A stretch of 64,000 nucleotides of DNA, from assembly GCA_917880885.1 (NCBI GenBank), contig OU862923.1:29279770-29343769 (forward strand), given 5' to 3'. The position numbers and the translations under genes were made by a program. Below, in pieces: positions 55,607-64,000 of this stretch. How positions within the stretch are numbered: position 1 is the first letter of the stretch; each line of letters begins with the position of its first letter. The notes beneath the pieces were generated by a model. The model saw only the letters and a list, made by a program, of their open reading frames with translations, had not been told where the DNA came from and searched no databases. Origin of the DNA: Limnephilus marmoratus (taxonomy: Eukaryota > Arthropoda > Insecta > Trichoptera > Limnephilidae).

Positions 55607-56537
55607 AACAAATGCGTAAACGCTGCCCGCTCCTACATCTGTTTCGTTCACACACATATATATTCTTTGCATGTCTATCTTTGTCATACTAGAACAACGT
55701 TTAAATTAAGAATTGTGGCAAGTAAGTAAACATACGAGTGTTACTTACTTGCCACATTTTGGGTGTATTTTTTGAAGCAATACCGTGTCTATTTGTATTG
55801 TCGTCGTTCCGGTTTGCTTCGATTGGATCTGTGCAATTTCTTATTTCCCATTCTGCTGCACGAAAAGAGCATTCTTTCATTAGGTTCAATCTTTATAAAG
55901 GGTACCTACAAACCGGAACATCGTTCCGGTTTACCCCCTTATTCGATCACTCTCTCAGTTACGATGCTACCACACACGGTGCAACATTTTATTCCAATCG
56001 ACCTATATCGCATGCACGAACCAAATTTAATCGTTAATATATCGTATGTTGTATGAACTTAAATTAGAATTAAGTATTCGCACATGACGCCGGCCGTAAC
56101 ATGTTATAATATATTAATAATTTGATGATAGAAGTTTGTTCTGATCTCAGAACCAGAAATATACCGCTACCAAGTACTGAACTATCAATAGTTCATGCGT
56201 TCATACCACCGAACGGAAAATTCCTAGAAGGTTTAATGTTATGGGTACTGATTTAAAGGTTTTAAAAATTGCTCACCCTACGTTTTTTCCAACTAAAATT
56301 ATTGATAACAAGAAAAATAAAAACGCCTACAAATTTGAATAGTCAAATGTATTATATTGTTGAGAAGGCGATAAAATAACAATAATAATCTAAACGAAAA
56401 TATGAAAGAGAACAAGACACAGAAAAATAGAAAAAGATAATGGTACTCGAAATGGGACTCGAAAACAGAACCTTTCGTCTAACCGGGACGTGCGTGTTTA
56501 CCAATTCCGCCATTGCCATCTTGTACGTATTGTAATT
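55607..56537. other. Unassigned DNA
   Basis: No recognised element; TGGCAAGTAAGTAA and its inverse near 55716-55755 form a short dyad. Confidence 0.4.
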
Positions 56538-56942
56538 TGGGATTTATTGGGTAATAAACACCTCTGCCATAGGTGGCAGGGGTGCCCGAGTTCATGGGGA
56601 TGAGGGTTATCCAGGTCTTGGCAGCGGATACGTCTGCCCACCCGTATCATGGCGGGCCGGATCGAGAGAGACTGATTGAGCGAGGCCTTTTTTCCAGCCG
56701 TATTCTCTCGACTCATCGCCTTGCACCGCAGTTGGAGGGATGGATTCATAATCCTTCACTCCTGAACACACTGACCCCCAGATTCCTACCCACCCCTCAT
56801 TCCTTTTACCTTCCCAGAACTTCCTATCCTTCCCTTATTCCAAAAGACCGACCACACAGCATCCCCTAAGATTACATAGGTCCTGATGGAAAATATTTTC
56901 CTTAAGGCCTCGTGTATGGAGCTAATGCAAAAAATAAAATAA
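56538..56942 (+). mobile_element. SINE-like element, nearly full length
   Basis: Lacks the first ~25 bp of head but carries ACACCTCTGCCATAGGTGGC, GGTCTTGGCAGCGGATACG, CCGTATTCTCTCGACTCAT, TGACCCCCAGATTCCTACCC and a tail ending GAGCTAATGCAAAAAA. See 59431-59910 for the full form. Confidence 0.75.
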
Positions 56943-57849
56943 TAGTCGTTATCGTCAACTCACTTTTTTGCCGTTTCATGTAAAAACAATTATTAATAAA
57001 AAGTTCCCAAAGTTTCATAATTTTTTTTTCAAATTACGGTGGGAAACTTCGGATTTCTAAAGTTATTTATTTTAATTATTTTGTGGTTAATTTTTAGACT
57101 TGAATATAAAGCGTGATGTTTGCTCTTTCTAACACCGTTTATATCGTATTTCTAACCATTATAGTAAGGAAGACAACGATTTCTATCAGACCTATATGAT
57201 TTGTTCCGAAAACTGACCTCAAATAGACCTGACTGGTCAAAAACTTTTTGTAGACTGTGACTGTAAGTTATAGAATGTAGATATTTTAATAAGTTATGAA
57301 GTTCTAAACACATAACCTGACACACAACTTCATGTCTTTATGTTGTAAATCTTATTGTAATTCCTCCAACTTGTTATCAGGTACCTGGTTTACACTTTTC
57401 AATACTACTAACTTACCTACTTATCTCATACACTGTAAATCCGAATTTAGATGTTACCAGGTTAATTCGATAAATCCGAATATAATATATGCTACCAGGT
57501 TACTTTTTCTATTTTTTTGTTATGTTATTATGTAATGAATAATATGAACTAAACCTGTCAATTTGTCTGTCCTCGAACGGGAAACTTTTCATGTTGGACA
57601 GGCAAAGATTCCTAATTTGTACTTTCTTTTGTATCTATCTATAATAAACAAATAAAAATCTTTAATAAATCAAGTTAAATTTCAATTGTAGAAGTATTTA
57701 TTTCAAACAATTGAAAACATGGAATAAACACTGAATAGATATGAAATAAAACTAATGTCACCAAGGCCTTTCGACTCCTAATCTTACCAAGAAAGAACAT
57801 TGATATTTGCAAAAGTTTGATATATTTCACTTGAAGATAATAATAAATG
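56943..57849. other. Unassigned A+T-rich DNA
   Basis: About 57090-57215 resembles 26370-26490 (AAAGCGTGATGTTTGC, TTTCTAACACCGTTTA). No other element. Confidence 0.4.
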
Positions 57850-57925
57850 ATAATAATAATTGGATAATTTGTAGAGCGCCGTTTTTGTGAAAAATCACCT
57901 CAAGGGCGCTTTACGATTTACTATG
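57850..57925 (-). mobile_element. L2-like 3' tail only
   Basis: Minus strand GTAAAGCGCCCTTGAGGTGA, AACGGCGCTCTACAAATTAT and an (ATT) tail. Extremely truncated third copy of the family at 20217. Confidence 0.75.
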
Positions 57926-58159
57926 AATCTTAGACTCTATCTAATTTTATTATTTACAAATAGATACAGAAACATACTTACCTGCAGGACACTTCCGATA
58001 AAACACACTTTATTCGAAAGTTTATGCTTGGGGAAGATACAACTTTGCACGTGAAGGACATTATATTTAAAACATTGGACATTGCATGACTTTACCTTTG
58101 CTACCCTCATTACTGTTGGTTTTGCATTTATACTTATTTTTTATTTATTTATTTTTTTT
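57926..58159. other. Unassigned DNA
   Basis: Nothing recognised. Confidence 0.4.
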
Positions 58160-58860
58160 TTTTTTTACATTAACTCCACACAGGAGGCCCTGAGGAAAAT
58201 AATTTCCCTCAGGGCCTATGTCATCTGGGATGCTGTGTGGAGGGTCTTTTTGAGGAGAGGAAGGAATGAACATTGGTCTTGAAGAGACCCATGTTGTAGG
58301 AAGGAGGAAACACAGAGGCCGGCAAATCATTCCACAGCCGAGCTGTTGAACACAAGAACGAGTCGAAGAAACGACCCGTTCTCATGTGACAAATGTCAAC
58401 CGTGTACAAATGTTGGGCACGCGTTTGGCGTGTTTCCCGACTATGCACCGGTGCCGAAGGGATCAATGATGCTAGTTCCTCGGAGCATCTTCCATTGTAA
58501 TACCGGTAGAACAAGGATAGCATTCCCACCCGACGCCTGTGCTCTAAAGATTGCAATCCGTCTGTTAAGATGGGAGAATCTATCAAACGGACCGCCCGTT
58601 TCTGCACAGAGTCGAGGGTATTTTTCAGGTATTTTGGAGCTCCAGACCAGAGATGGCTGCCAAATTCAACCGTGGGGCGTACTTGTGATTTGTACAAGGT
58701 TAGCAGTTGTGTACTATTAAAGTATCTGCAGGCCCTGTACAGTACGCCCAGTTTTTGGGAGGCTAGCTTTACTCTGGCTTCAATGGAGCCCCCATACCTG
58801 AGCTGGTCACTTAGGGTTACACCAAGCATATCAATGGAGGGCCTGTTCGGAAGATTGCTT
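58160..58860 (-). mobile_element. Jockey-like LINE, 5'-truncated, tail donor of the SINE-like family
   Basis: Contains the frame 58221-58829, then a short 3' end with CTCCACACAGCATCCCAGAT, GGCCCTGAGGGAAATTATTT and GCCTCCTGTGTGGAGTTAAT, closing in a long A-run (T-run on the plus strand at 58142-58165). The same ~115 bp end the SINE-like copies. Confidence 0.8.
58221..58829 (-). pseudogene. LINE ORF2 C-terminal 200 residues
   Basis: LGVTLSDQLRYGGSIEARVK, LYKSQVRPTVEFGSHLWSGA, QKRAVRLIDSPIL, LEHRRRVGMLSLFYRYYNGR then CSEELASLIP, TGRFFDSFLCSTARLWNDLP and ASVFPPSYNMGLFK-TNVHSFL. These are thumb and post-RT motifs of a LINE family abundant in insect genomes (Q-V-R-P-x-x-E-(Y/F)-x-x-H-L-W-(S/A)-G-A; Y-x-G-x-C-(S)-E-E-L; R-x-W-N-x-L-P). 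Intact to the stop, so recent. The last ~12 codons lie in the part shared with the SINE-like family. Confidence 0.85.
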
Positions 58861-59430
58861 CCGTTGAAAGAGACTAGATTTTCTATTATTTATATTATAT
58901 TTATATTTATAAGAAGATTAATGTCAAAGTTGATTTAATATTTATTTTGAAAGACTGGAGAATTTTAAGAATTTGCTTTATTTCGACACACCTAGTTATT
59001 TACAATGTCGCGAGCCGTGAAGGCGAAGGTGAAAGATTTTTTTAACTTATGTAAGGAAAATTTTACTTTACTTACACGCCCACAACCTATCTCTATCAAT
59101 ATTTCTCTTCAGTGGTGCATACACAACTTCATACCGAAATACCGCCGAACACGAATTCCTCTAAACATGACATAAACCTCATTTGGCACCAAGCAGAATT
59201 GTCTCAGTCTACAGACTTTGTAGAATGTCATTCTTCTTGACAATTTTTTTTTGCCCGCGTCGGAATTTAAAGGTTAAATAGTTGAGATGGATGAATAATG
59301 CGTCTTTGTCTTTTGTAGTTGGGTGGTACATTCATAAGTTCGTAATAAACTAGAAAATCTTTTTTTATGTGAGTTCTAACTGCCGGAGCCAGTTGAACTT
59401 AGGCATCCTCAATTTGAGGCACGTTTACAA
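58861..59430. other. Unassigned DNA
   Basis: No recognised feature. Confidence 0.45.
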
Positions 59431-59910
59431 TTTGGGAGGCGGGTATGGGTACCGCCGCCCCGGGAACCATTTATTGGACAACCAACACGCCTGCCACAGA
59501 TCACCCCAAGTGGTTCGCTACGCTTGGTGACTTAGCAGGGGTGCCCGGGTTCGTGGGATGAGGTTTGTCTAGGTCTTGGTGGCGGATACTTTTGCCCAAC
59601 CGCTGCGTGGCGGGCTAGATTGGAGGAGACTGATAGAGGGAGGCCTTTTGACCTCTCCAGCCGGATTCTCCCGACCCTTCGCCTTGCACCGCAGTGTGAG
59701 GAATAGATTCATAGGTTCGTCACTCCTGGATACCCATATCTGCTGACCCCCAGATTCCTACCCACCCCTCATACCTTTTTCCTTCCCCTGTCTTCTTCTC
59801 TTTCCTTTCCCTCAAAAAACCCTCCACACAGCATCCTCAAAGATGACATAGGCCCCTAGGGAAATAGTTTTCCTCGATGCCTCCTGTGTGGAGCTAATGT
59901 AAAAAAAAAA
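59431..59910 (+). mobile_element. SINE-like element, full length
   Basis: Head TTTGGGAGGCGGGTATGGGT, ACCGCCGCCCCGGGAACC; body TGGTTCGCTACGCTTGGTGA, GGTCTTGGTGGCGGATACTT, CTCGCC-type middle, TGACCCCCAGATTCCTACCC; tail CCCTCCACACAGCATCCTCA, AAGATGACATAGGCCC, GGAGCTAATGT and an A10 run. ~480 bp. No convincing pol III A/B boxes: the only B-box-like GGTTCG is ~10 bp from the only A-box-like TTAGC. It may instead be a deletion derivative of the LINE family whose 3' end it carries. Confidence 0.8.
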
Positions 59911-59962
59911 CAAAGTTTTGAAGCTGTTTGAAGTAGATTCATTTGGGATGTAGATAGTTTCA

Positions 59963-60404
59963 GTTTGGGAGGCGGGTATGGGTACCGCGCCGCCCCGTGA
60001 AGCATTTATTGGATAACCAACACCTTTGTCATACATCACGCCAAGTGGTTCGCTACGTTTAGTGACTTAGCAGGGGTGACTGCATTCATGCAGGTTTGTC
60101 CGGGTCTTGACTACGGATGCGTCTGCCCACCAGCTGCACGAGAGAGAATAGTTGAAGGAGTATCTTTGACTTCTCCAGCCGTACTCTCTTTCACCGCGGT
60201 GGGAGGGATGAATTCATGCGTCCGACACTCCTGGAAACACTGACCCCCAGATTCCTTCCCACCCCTTATACCCTTTTCCTTCCTACAACTTCCTCCCTTT
60301 CCTTTCCTAAAAATACCCTCCGCACAGCAGCCCCAAAGATGACACAGGCCCTGAGTGGCATGATTTTCCTCAGGGCCCCCTGTGTGGAGCTAATGCAAAA
60401 AAAC
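59963..60404 (+). mobile_element. SINE-like element, second full copy
   Basis: Same head, body and tail as 59431-59910, only ~50 bp downstream of it, ending GTGGAGCTAATGCAAAAAAA. Differences are spread throughout, so the two are separate insertions or an old duplication. Confidence 0.8.
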
Positions 60405-60677
60405 GTAGGCCAAGAAAACAATAAATAGGATGGTTTGCAATTTTTTTGACTTTTATGAGGTGGTCATTTGCCATTCTGAATAGTTGTCTTTCCTCAGGAC
60501 CATGCTATTTGCAGAAGCAGCAAAAACTCTCGAACCGTGAGCCCTGGCATTATCAAATTTGCACAGATTTTTCTGTGTCTAGGTCAGGGGTCGGCAGTTT
60601 GTCAAGTGTGAAGAGCCAATTTGTCAAAGAATCAGGATAACAAACATGTCAGAGAGCCATATTTTAACGAGGGTTTT

Positions 60678-60818
60678 GGGGGCATCCATTAATTTGAGCA
60701 GTTTTTCTTCCAATCTAGACCCCTCCCCCCCCCCCCCCCTTGGTGAGATAAATTTTACCGTGAGATTTTGCTGAACCCCCCCCCCCCTTTTGACCTTACG
60801 TAATTAAGGTATGCCCCC
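60678..60818. mobile_element. Poly-C/G MITE
   Basis: GGGGGCATCCATTAATTT at the left and inverted GGGGGCATACCTTAATTACG at the right; TTT directly outside both. Contains C runs of 15 and 12. Short non-autonomous DNA element with the same plan as 44341-44510 but different termini. Confidence 0.65.
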
Positions 60819-60825
60819 TTTCAAC

Positions 60826-61227
60826 AATCGACTTACCGTACCTACCTATGTCAAATAAAAAAATAAACTCTCATAAAACGGGATTAGGCGGTTGTGACCA
60901 ATAAAGCTATTATTTGTTAAAAACAATTAAATATATTTTTTTAAATATGTAAGTATGTGTATAAAATGATGTAATGCTCCATAATAAGTGCAAGTAATTA
61001 TTATGAAGGTGTACTTTTATTACGTCCGTAGTATCTTTAAAGTTCAAAGGGGTGACATATATTGTTATTTAATATCTCTTATACAATAAATTCTTTACCT
61101 TATCGTCATAAAATCAATGATTAACTAAAATACCATAAAGTGAATGAATATTTAATAACTATTCTTTCCGCAATTGTTACCGATGAAATCATTAAGACAG
61201 AAATACATTATTTTTTTTTTCATAAGA
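60826..61227. other. Unassigned A+T-rich DNA
   Basis: No recognised feature. Confidence 0.5.
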
Positions 61228-61390
61228 AGCAATTACTTTGTGGTTAGACATTATATTATAAAAAATAAAACAACCACTTTGTATTTAACCACGAATTAAT
61301 TATTTTATATATCTACCGGTTTCGCTTCGACCAAGCTTCCTCAGGATATAACAATGATTATTATTATATCCTGAGGAAGCTTGGTCGAAG
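61228..61390. mobile_element. Penelope-like terminal repeats, inverted (group P2)
   Basis: The minus strand ends GTGGTTAAATACAAAGTGG, and TAACCACAAAGTAATTGC, the same end motifs as P1 (GTGGTTTATACAAAGT, AACCACAAAGT). AAGCTTCCTCAGGATATAA and its inverse TTATATCCTGAGGAAGCTT face each other around 61357. The minus-strand arm carries a complete hammerhead-like motif; the plus arm stops after GGTCGAAG. Confidence 0.7.
61306..61352 (-). ncRNA. Hammerhead ribozyme motif (P2)
   Basis: Minus strand: stem I TATATC paired with GATATA (six pairs), CTGAGGA (61344-61338), one extra A, stem II GCTT-GGTCG-AAGC, GAAA (61323-61320), CCGGTA with predicted cleavage between 61314 and 61313 (GUA). Stem III ACCGGT is self-complementary. 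All invariant bases present. With 26091-26136, the best-formed example here. Confidence 0.75.
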
Positions 61391-61691
61391 TAAATCCTTC
61401 AGCTCGCATTCATAATATTCCGTGTAAAACCTTATACTTATAGAGTATGAGCGTATCCTTCACAAACAGTATTTGGTTATTCATAAACGTTACATTTTAC
61501 TTTAAATAAAATGGATATCCTTCAATAATTTCGAGGGTGGTCAGTAGCAGACTCAGTCGTGTAGTGATCAGTTGTAGCGATGGCAGATGTTGTGGAACTG
61601 AGAGAGATTAAACACTAAAAGAAGCGTTTATCAACACCTGTTCGTGATTACAAAGAATTTTTCCAAAATCACGGGGGCATTGGCAATTTCA

Positions 61692-62122
61692 GGAGGCGTC
61701 TACTAATATCTACAGGAATTCCAAAAACTGAAAAAATCGAAATAATATCTATGGGAATCAAAGTGTTGACGAATATCTACAGCTCAAACTGTTGATTAAT
61801 ATCTATGAGAACCAAAGTGTTGACGAATATCTACAGTACTGTCAGAGGTTGAATTTGCAATTATGTATAGCTTATTGGAATAACGTAATATTGCGTATGC
61901 AGTTTAAAAAACTTAATTTATGTAAGTATGTATGTAAAAATCCCTAATATCGAACTATTGGACATATTTAGCTGATTAGTCCAACCTACGCTCTGTAGAT
62001 ATTAGTTCAACCTACGCTCTGTAGATATTAGTCAACACTCTGAAGTTCGTAGATATTAGTTCAACATATGAGCTGTAGATATTCGTCAAACATACGGGCT
62101 GTAGATATTAGTATCTGGAGTC
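61692..62122. mobile_element. Foldback-like element with periodic motifs, copy 2
   Basis: Perfect 8 bp duplication CAATTTCA at 61684-61691 and 62123-62130. Left arm AATATCT motifs at 61705, 61744, 61772, 61798, 61826; right arm AGATATT at 61997, 62023, 62051, 62077, 62103. Spacing is 39 once, otherwise 26 or 28. The core (AACGTAATATTGCGTATGC) is the inverse of copy 1's core. Ends GGAGGCGTCTACTAATATC and (inverted) GACTCCAGATACTAATATC. Shorter than copy 1 because it has fewer motif units and no CCTAA block. Confidence 0.9.
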
Positions 62123-62130
62123 CAATTTCA

Positions 62131-62497
62131 TCTGCTATGTATGAACTGCAGTTCGGTTGTAGCATTATCTTTTTCTGTACTTTCACTATCGCTGCTTGAC
62201 GAACACATATTCTCTGATCGAAGTACTGTACTCAAATAACACCGATAAGAAAGAAATACCGTAAATAAACAAACCATTGAAAACACTTTGGAACCTTCCG
62301 CGGCACAGTCACAAGCCAACATGTCAACCACCTTTTACTTATTCTTGGCGGATATTCTTGCAAGTATAAGGTAATCATTATGAATACGAAAAAAAGTAAA
62401 TGATTATACTCCTACCTTTTTCTTCAATTCAAAACCTTATACTTCTACCTTATACTTTCAAGTATATCCTTCAGTTTTATGAATACGGCCCAATATA
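62131..62497. other. Unassigned; possible MITE end
   Basis: TTTTATGAATACGGCCCAAT near 62474 looks like a transposon terminus (GGGCCGTATTCATAA), and CATTCATAATATTCCG near 61406 might be a decayed partner, which would place the foldback copy inside it. Weak. Confidence 0.3.
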
Positions 62498-62712
62498 ATG
62501 AAAATCAAATCACTTTGTTTAAACCACTATATAATTATCAATGTCAACATGTTTCAGTAACAATGCTATCTTCATCAGGAGGAGATGTTAATTTTGAACA
62601 TTTAAATTAACATCTCATCCTGATAAATATATCGTTGTTATTGAAACATGTTAACATTGATAATAATTATACATATAGTGGTTTAAACAAAGTGATTTGA
62701 TTTTCATTATAT
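62498..62712. mobile_element. Penelope-like terminal repeats, inverted pair (group P5)
   Basis: TGAAAATCAAATCACTTTGT then TTAAACCACTAT at the left and the inverse at the right. The minus arm has CTGATGA (62578-62572), stem II with one bulge, GAAA and CATGTT; the plus arm has CTGATAA (core G lost), GAAA and CATGTT. Stem III ACATGT is self-complementary. Stem I is short in both, so activity is doubtful. Confidence 0.6.
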
Positions 62713-62859
62713 TAATTTGTTTTGTTTTTAACTTTATTCTTTATGTAGGTATCCGATCAAAAAGTATACATACACAAGAATGCACACAACCGAATGACAA
62801 TCTCCGTACCAGATCAGTAAGCTCCTTGGCTTCGGACCATTTTGTATTTACACCCCGTT

Positions 62860-62975
62860 CCAATGTGATTGATGCTTTCAGAATCGCCATGCTGAAAGAC
62901 CACCATTCGTAAAATCTGAATGGTTAGGTAGGTGCATCCCAATCTTCTTCCTCTCTCTCCTTTCCTTTTCTACTC
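62860..62975 (-). mobile_element. Dispersed repeat family A, partial copy
   Basis: GCTGAAAGACCACCATTCGT, CTGAATGGTTAGGTAGGTGC and CTTCCTCTCTCTCC match the order of the 11690-11800 copy, continuing into the first unit of the minisatellite. Confidence 0.55.
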
Positions 62976-63430
62976 CCTTCAACTTCTCAACATATCTAAA
63001 TTGAAGATGTCATAATTCCACTGTCTTGAAGCAGTTGAGTTCTCTGTCTCCCTTCAACTTCTCAACATATCTAAATTGAAGATGTCATAATTCCACTGTC
63101 TTGAAAGAGTTGAGTTCTCTGTCTCCCTTCAACTTCTCAACATATCTAAATTGAAGATGACATAATTCCACTGTCTTGAAGCAGTTGAGTTCTCTGTCTC
63201 CCTTCAACTTCTCAACATATCTAAATTGAAGATGTCATAATTCCACTGTCTTGAAGTAGTTGAGTTCTCTGTCTCCCTTCAACTTCTCAACATATCTAAA
63301 TTGAAGATGTCATAATTCCACTGTCTTGGAGCAGTTGAGTTCTCTGTCTTCCTTCAACTTCTCAACGTATCTAAATTGAAGATGACATAATTCCACTGTC
63401 TTGAAGCAGTTGAGTTCTCTGTCTCCCTTG
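62976..63430. repeat. 75 bp minisatellite derived from family A
   Basis: AACTTCTCAACATATCTAAA begins units at 62981, 63056, 63131, 63206, 63281 and 63356, an exact 75 bp period. The unit aligns with the end of family A at 11803-11895 (CTTCA, CAACATA, GATGxCATA, CACTG, AGCAG). So the array was made by tandem amplification of one end of a dispersed repeat. Confidence 0.9.
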
Positions 63431-63891
63431 TAATAAATATGGACAAAGAACGTTAAATTACATGATTCCCAGTTGTTTAAATATGCTTCCAGCTGAAATT
63501 AAAAACTGTGCCCAAAACAAACAATTGGTGAACTTACTGAAGACTTGGCTTACGGAAAGAATAAATTTGTATTAGTTTACAATAACATATTATTTATTCT
63601 AAAGACTTTAAAGTTTCATGTTTTCATAATTTTTCTTTTATCTAAGTATATTTCTGTAAAAAAAATATTTTATTTTATATCTATAATTGTAAAAATGTAT
63701 CTAAGTATATTTCTGTAAAAAATTTAATTTAATTTTATATTCTTTAACTGTAAAAATGTAACTATTCAATCACTATAATAAGATCTTTAATGTAAAGAAC
63801 CCGTTAGACAAACTGCTAAAAAGTAGTTTATCGGGACTTTTTGTCTTATATTTGTAAAATGTATAAAATAAATAAATAAAAAAAATAAAAA
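63431..63891 (+). mobile_element. Short LINE insertion splitting the minisatellite
   Basis: Interrupts the array after CTCCCTT; array sequence resumes at AACTTCTCAAC with only one base missing. Contains 48 codons of ORF2 end, a ~300 bp 3' UTR and an AATAAATAAATAAAAAAAAT tail. No target duplication. Confidence 0.85.
63432..63575 (+). pseudogene. LINE ORF2 extreme C-terminus
   Basis: NKYGQRTLNYMIPSCLNMLP, then AEIKNC, LVNLLKTWLTERINLY-stop. The (Y)G-x-R-x-x-x-(Y)-x-(I/V)-P-x-x-(L/F)-N-x-L-P-x-E-I-K pattern is the C-terminus of CR1/jockey-like proteins. The frame is open from the first base of the insertion, as expected for a 5'-truncated copy. Confidence 0.75.
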
Positions 63892-64000
63892 CTTCTCAAC
63901 ATATCTAAATTTAAGATGTCATAACTCCACTGTCTTGAAGCAGTTGAGTTCTCTGTCTCCCTTCAACTTCTCAACATATCTAAATTTAAGATGTCATAAC
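63892..64000. repeat. 75 bp minisatellite, continued to the window edge
   Basis: Two more units (the second incomplete) with the same phase. They carry shared variants (AAATTTAAGATG, CATAACTCCAC) not seen in units left of the LINE, so the two halves have been diverging or homogenising separately. Confidence 0.9.

Noticed and set aside
59500..59560. Pol III A and B boxes in the SINE-like family
   Set aside because: The A-like TTAGCAGGGG and B-like GGGTTCGTGGG are only ~10 bp apart, far below the 30 bp or more needed, and the B-like site is lost in the copy at 59963.
62128..62331. 67-codon minus-strand frame as a secreted or signalling peptide
   Set aside because: It overlaps the 8 bp duplication at the foldback element edge, has no homologous signature and no second supporting feature.

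Overview
The window is a eukaryotic, A+T-rich, repeat-dominated stretch from an arthropod, most likely an insect. Many repeat types (short Helitrons ending in CTAGT, RTE-, jockey- and L2-like LINEs, a CCTAA telomere-type tract) fit a large lepidopteran-like genome, but the order is inference. I find no intact host gene, no rRNA and no convincing functional tRNA. Nearly every recognisable reading frame is the C-terminal part of a 5'-truncated retrotransposon.

Layout. 0-10 kb: three copies of a ~720 bp TTAA-flanked element, Helitron fragments, RTE-like LINE scraps and a SINE-like copy. 10-17 kb: a Helitron-like element with a purine/pyrimidine tract, a Tc1/mariner MITE, a LINE, a hAT MITE with a perfect 8 bp duplication, and a foldback-like element built from motifs every 26-28 bp. 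17-27 kb: RTE- and L2-like LINEs, a hAT-like composite, a 65 bp tandem array, and a hAT element with a Penelope-like element (PLE) inside it. 27-36 kb: mostly unique A+T-rich DNA, two abutting Helitrons, and beside them what looks like a complete heat-shock promoter with no gene behind it. 36-46 kb: a PLE insertion with a perfect 12 bp duplication and internal inversion, a hAT element keeping a BED-finger remnant, and a three-level nest (LINE, TTAA element, poly-G MITE). 46-54 kb: an L2-like fragment, a mariner element carrying a LINE, and a second well-bounded PLE. 54-64 kb: a TATCGATA-rich hAT-like element, four SINE-like copies next to the LINE whose 3' end they share, more PLE terminal repeats, a second foldback-like copy, and a 75 bp minisatellite that grew from one end of a dispersed repeat and was then split by a LINE.

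Three observations stand out. (1) PLEs of at least five distinct sequence groups carry hammerhead-ribozyme-like motifs; the stem II sequences differ between groups but the pairing is kept. (2) Positions 29589-29701 hold 23 consecutive in-phase GAA/TTC pentamer positions (14 exact), followed on the minus strand by a TATA box and a TCAGTT initiator: a heat-shock promoter without its gene. (3) Two copies of a foldback-like transposon with 8 bp duplications carry inverted arrays of a TAGATATT motif at alternating 26 and 28 bp spacing. All calls come from reading the sequence; no database search was possible.
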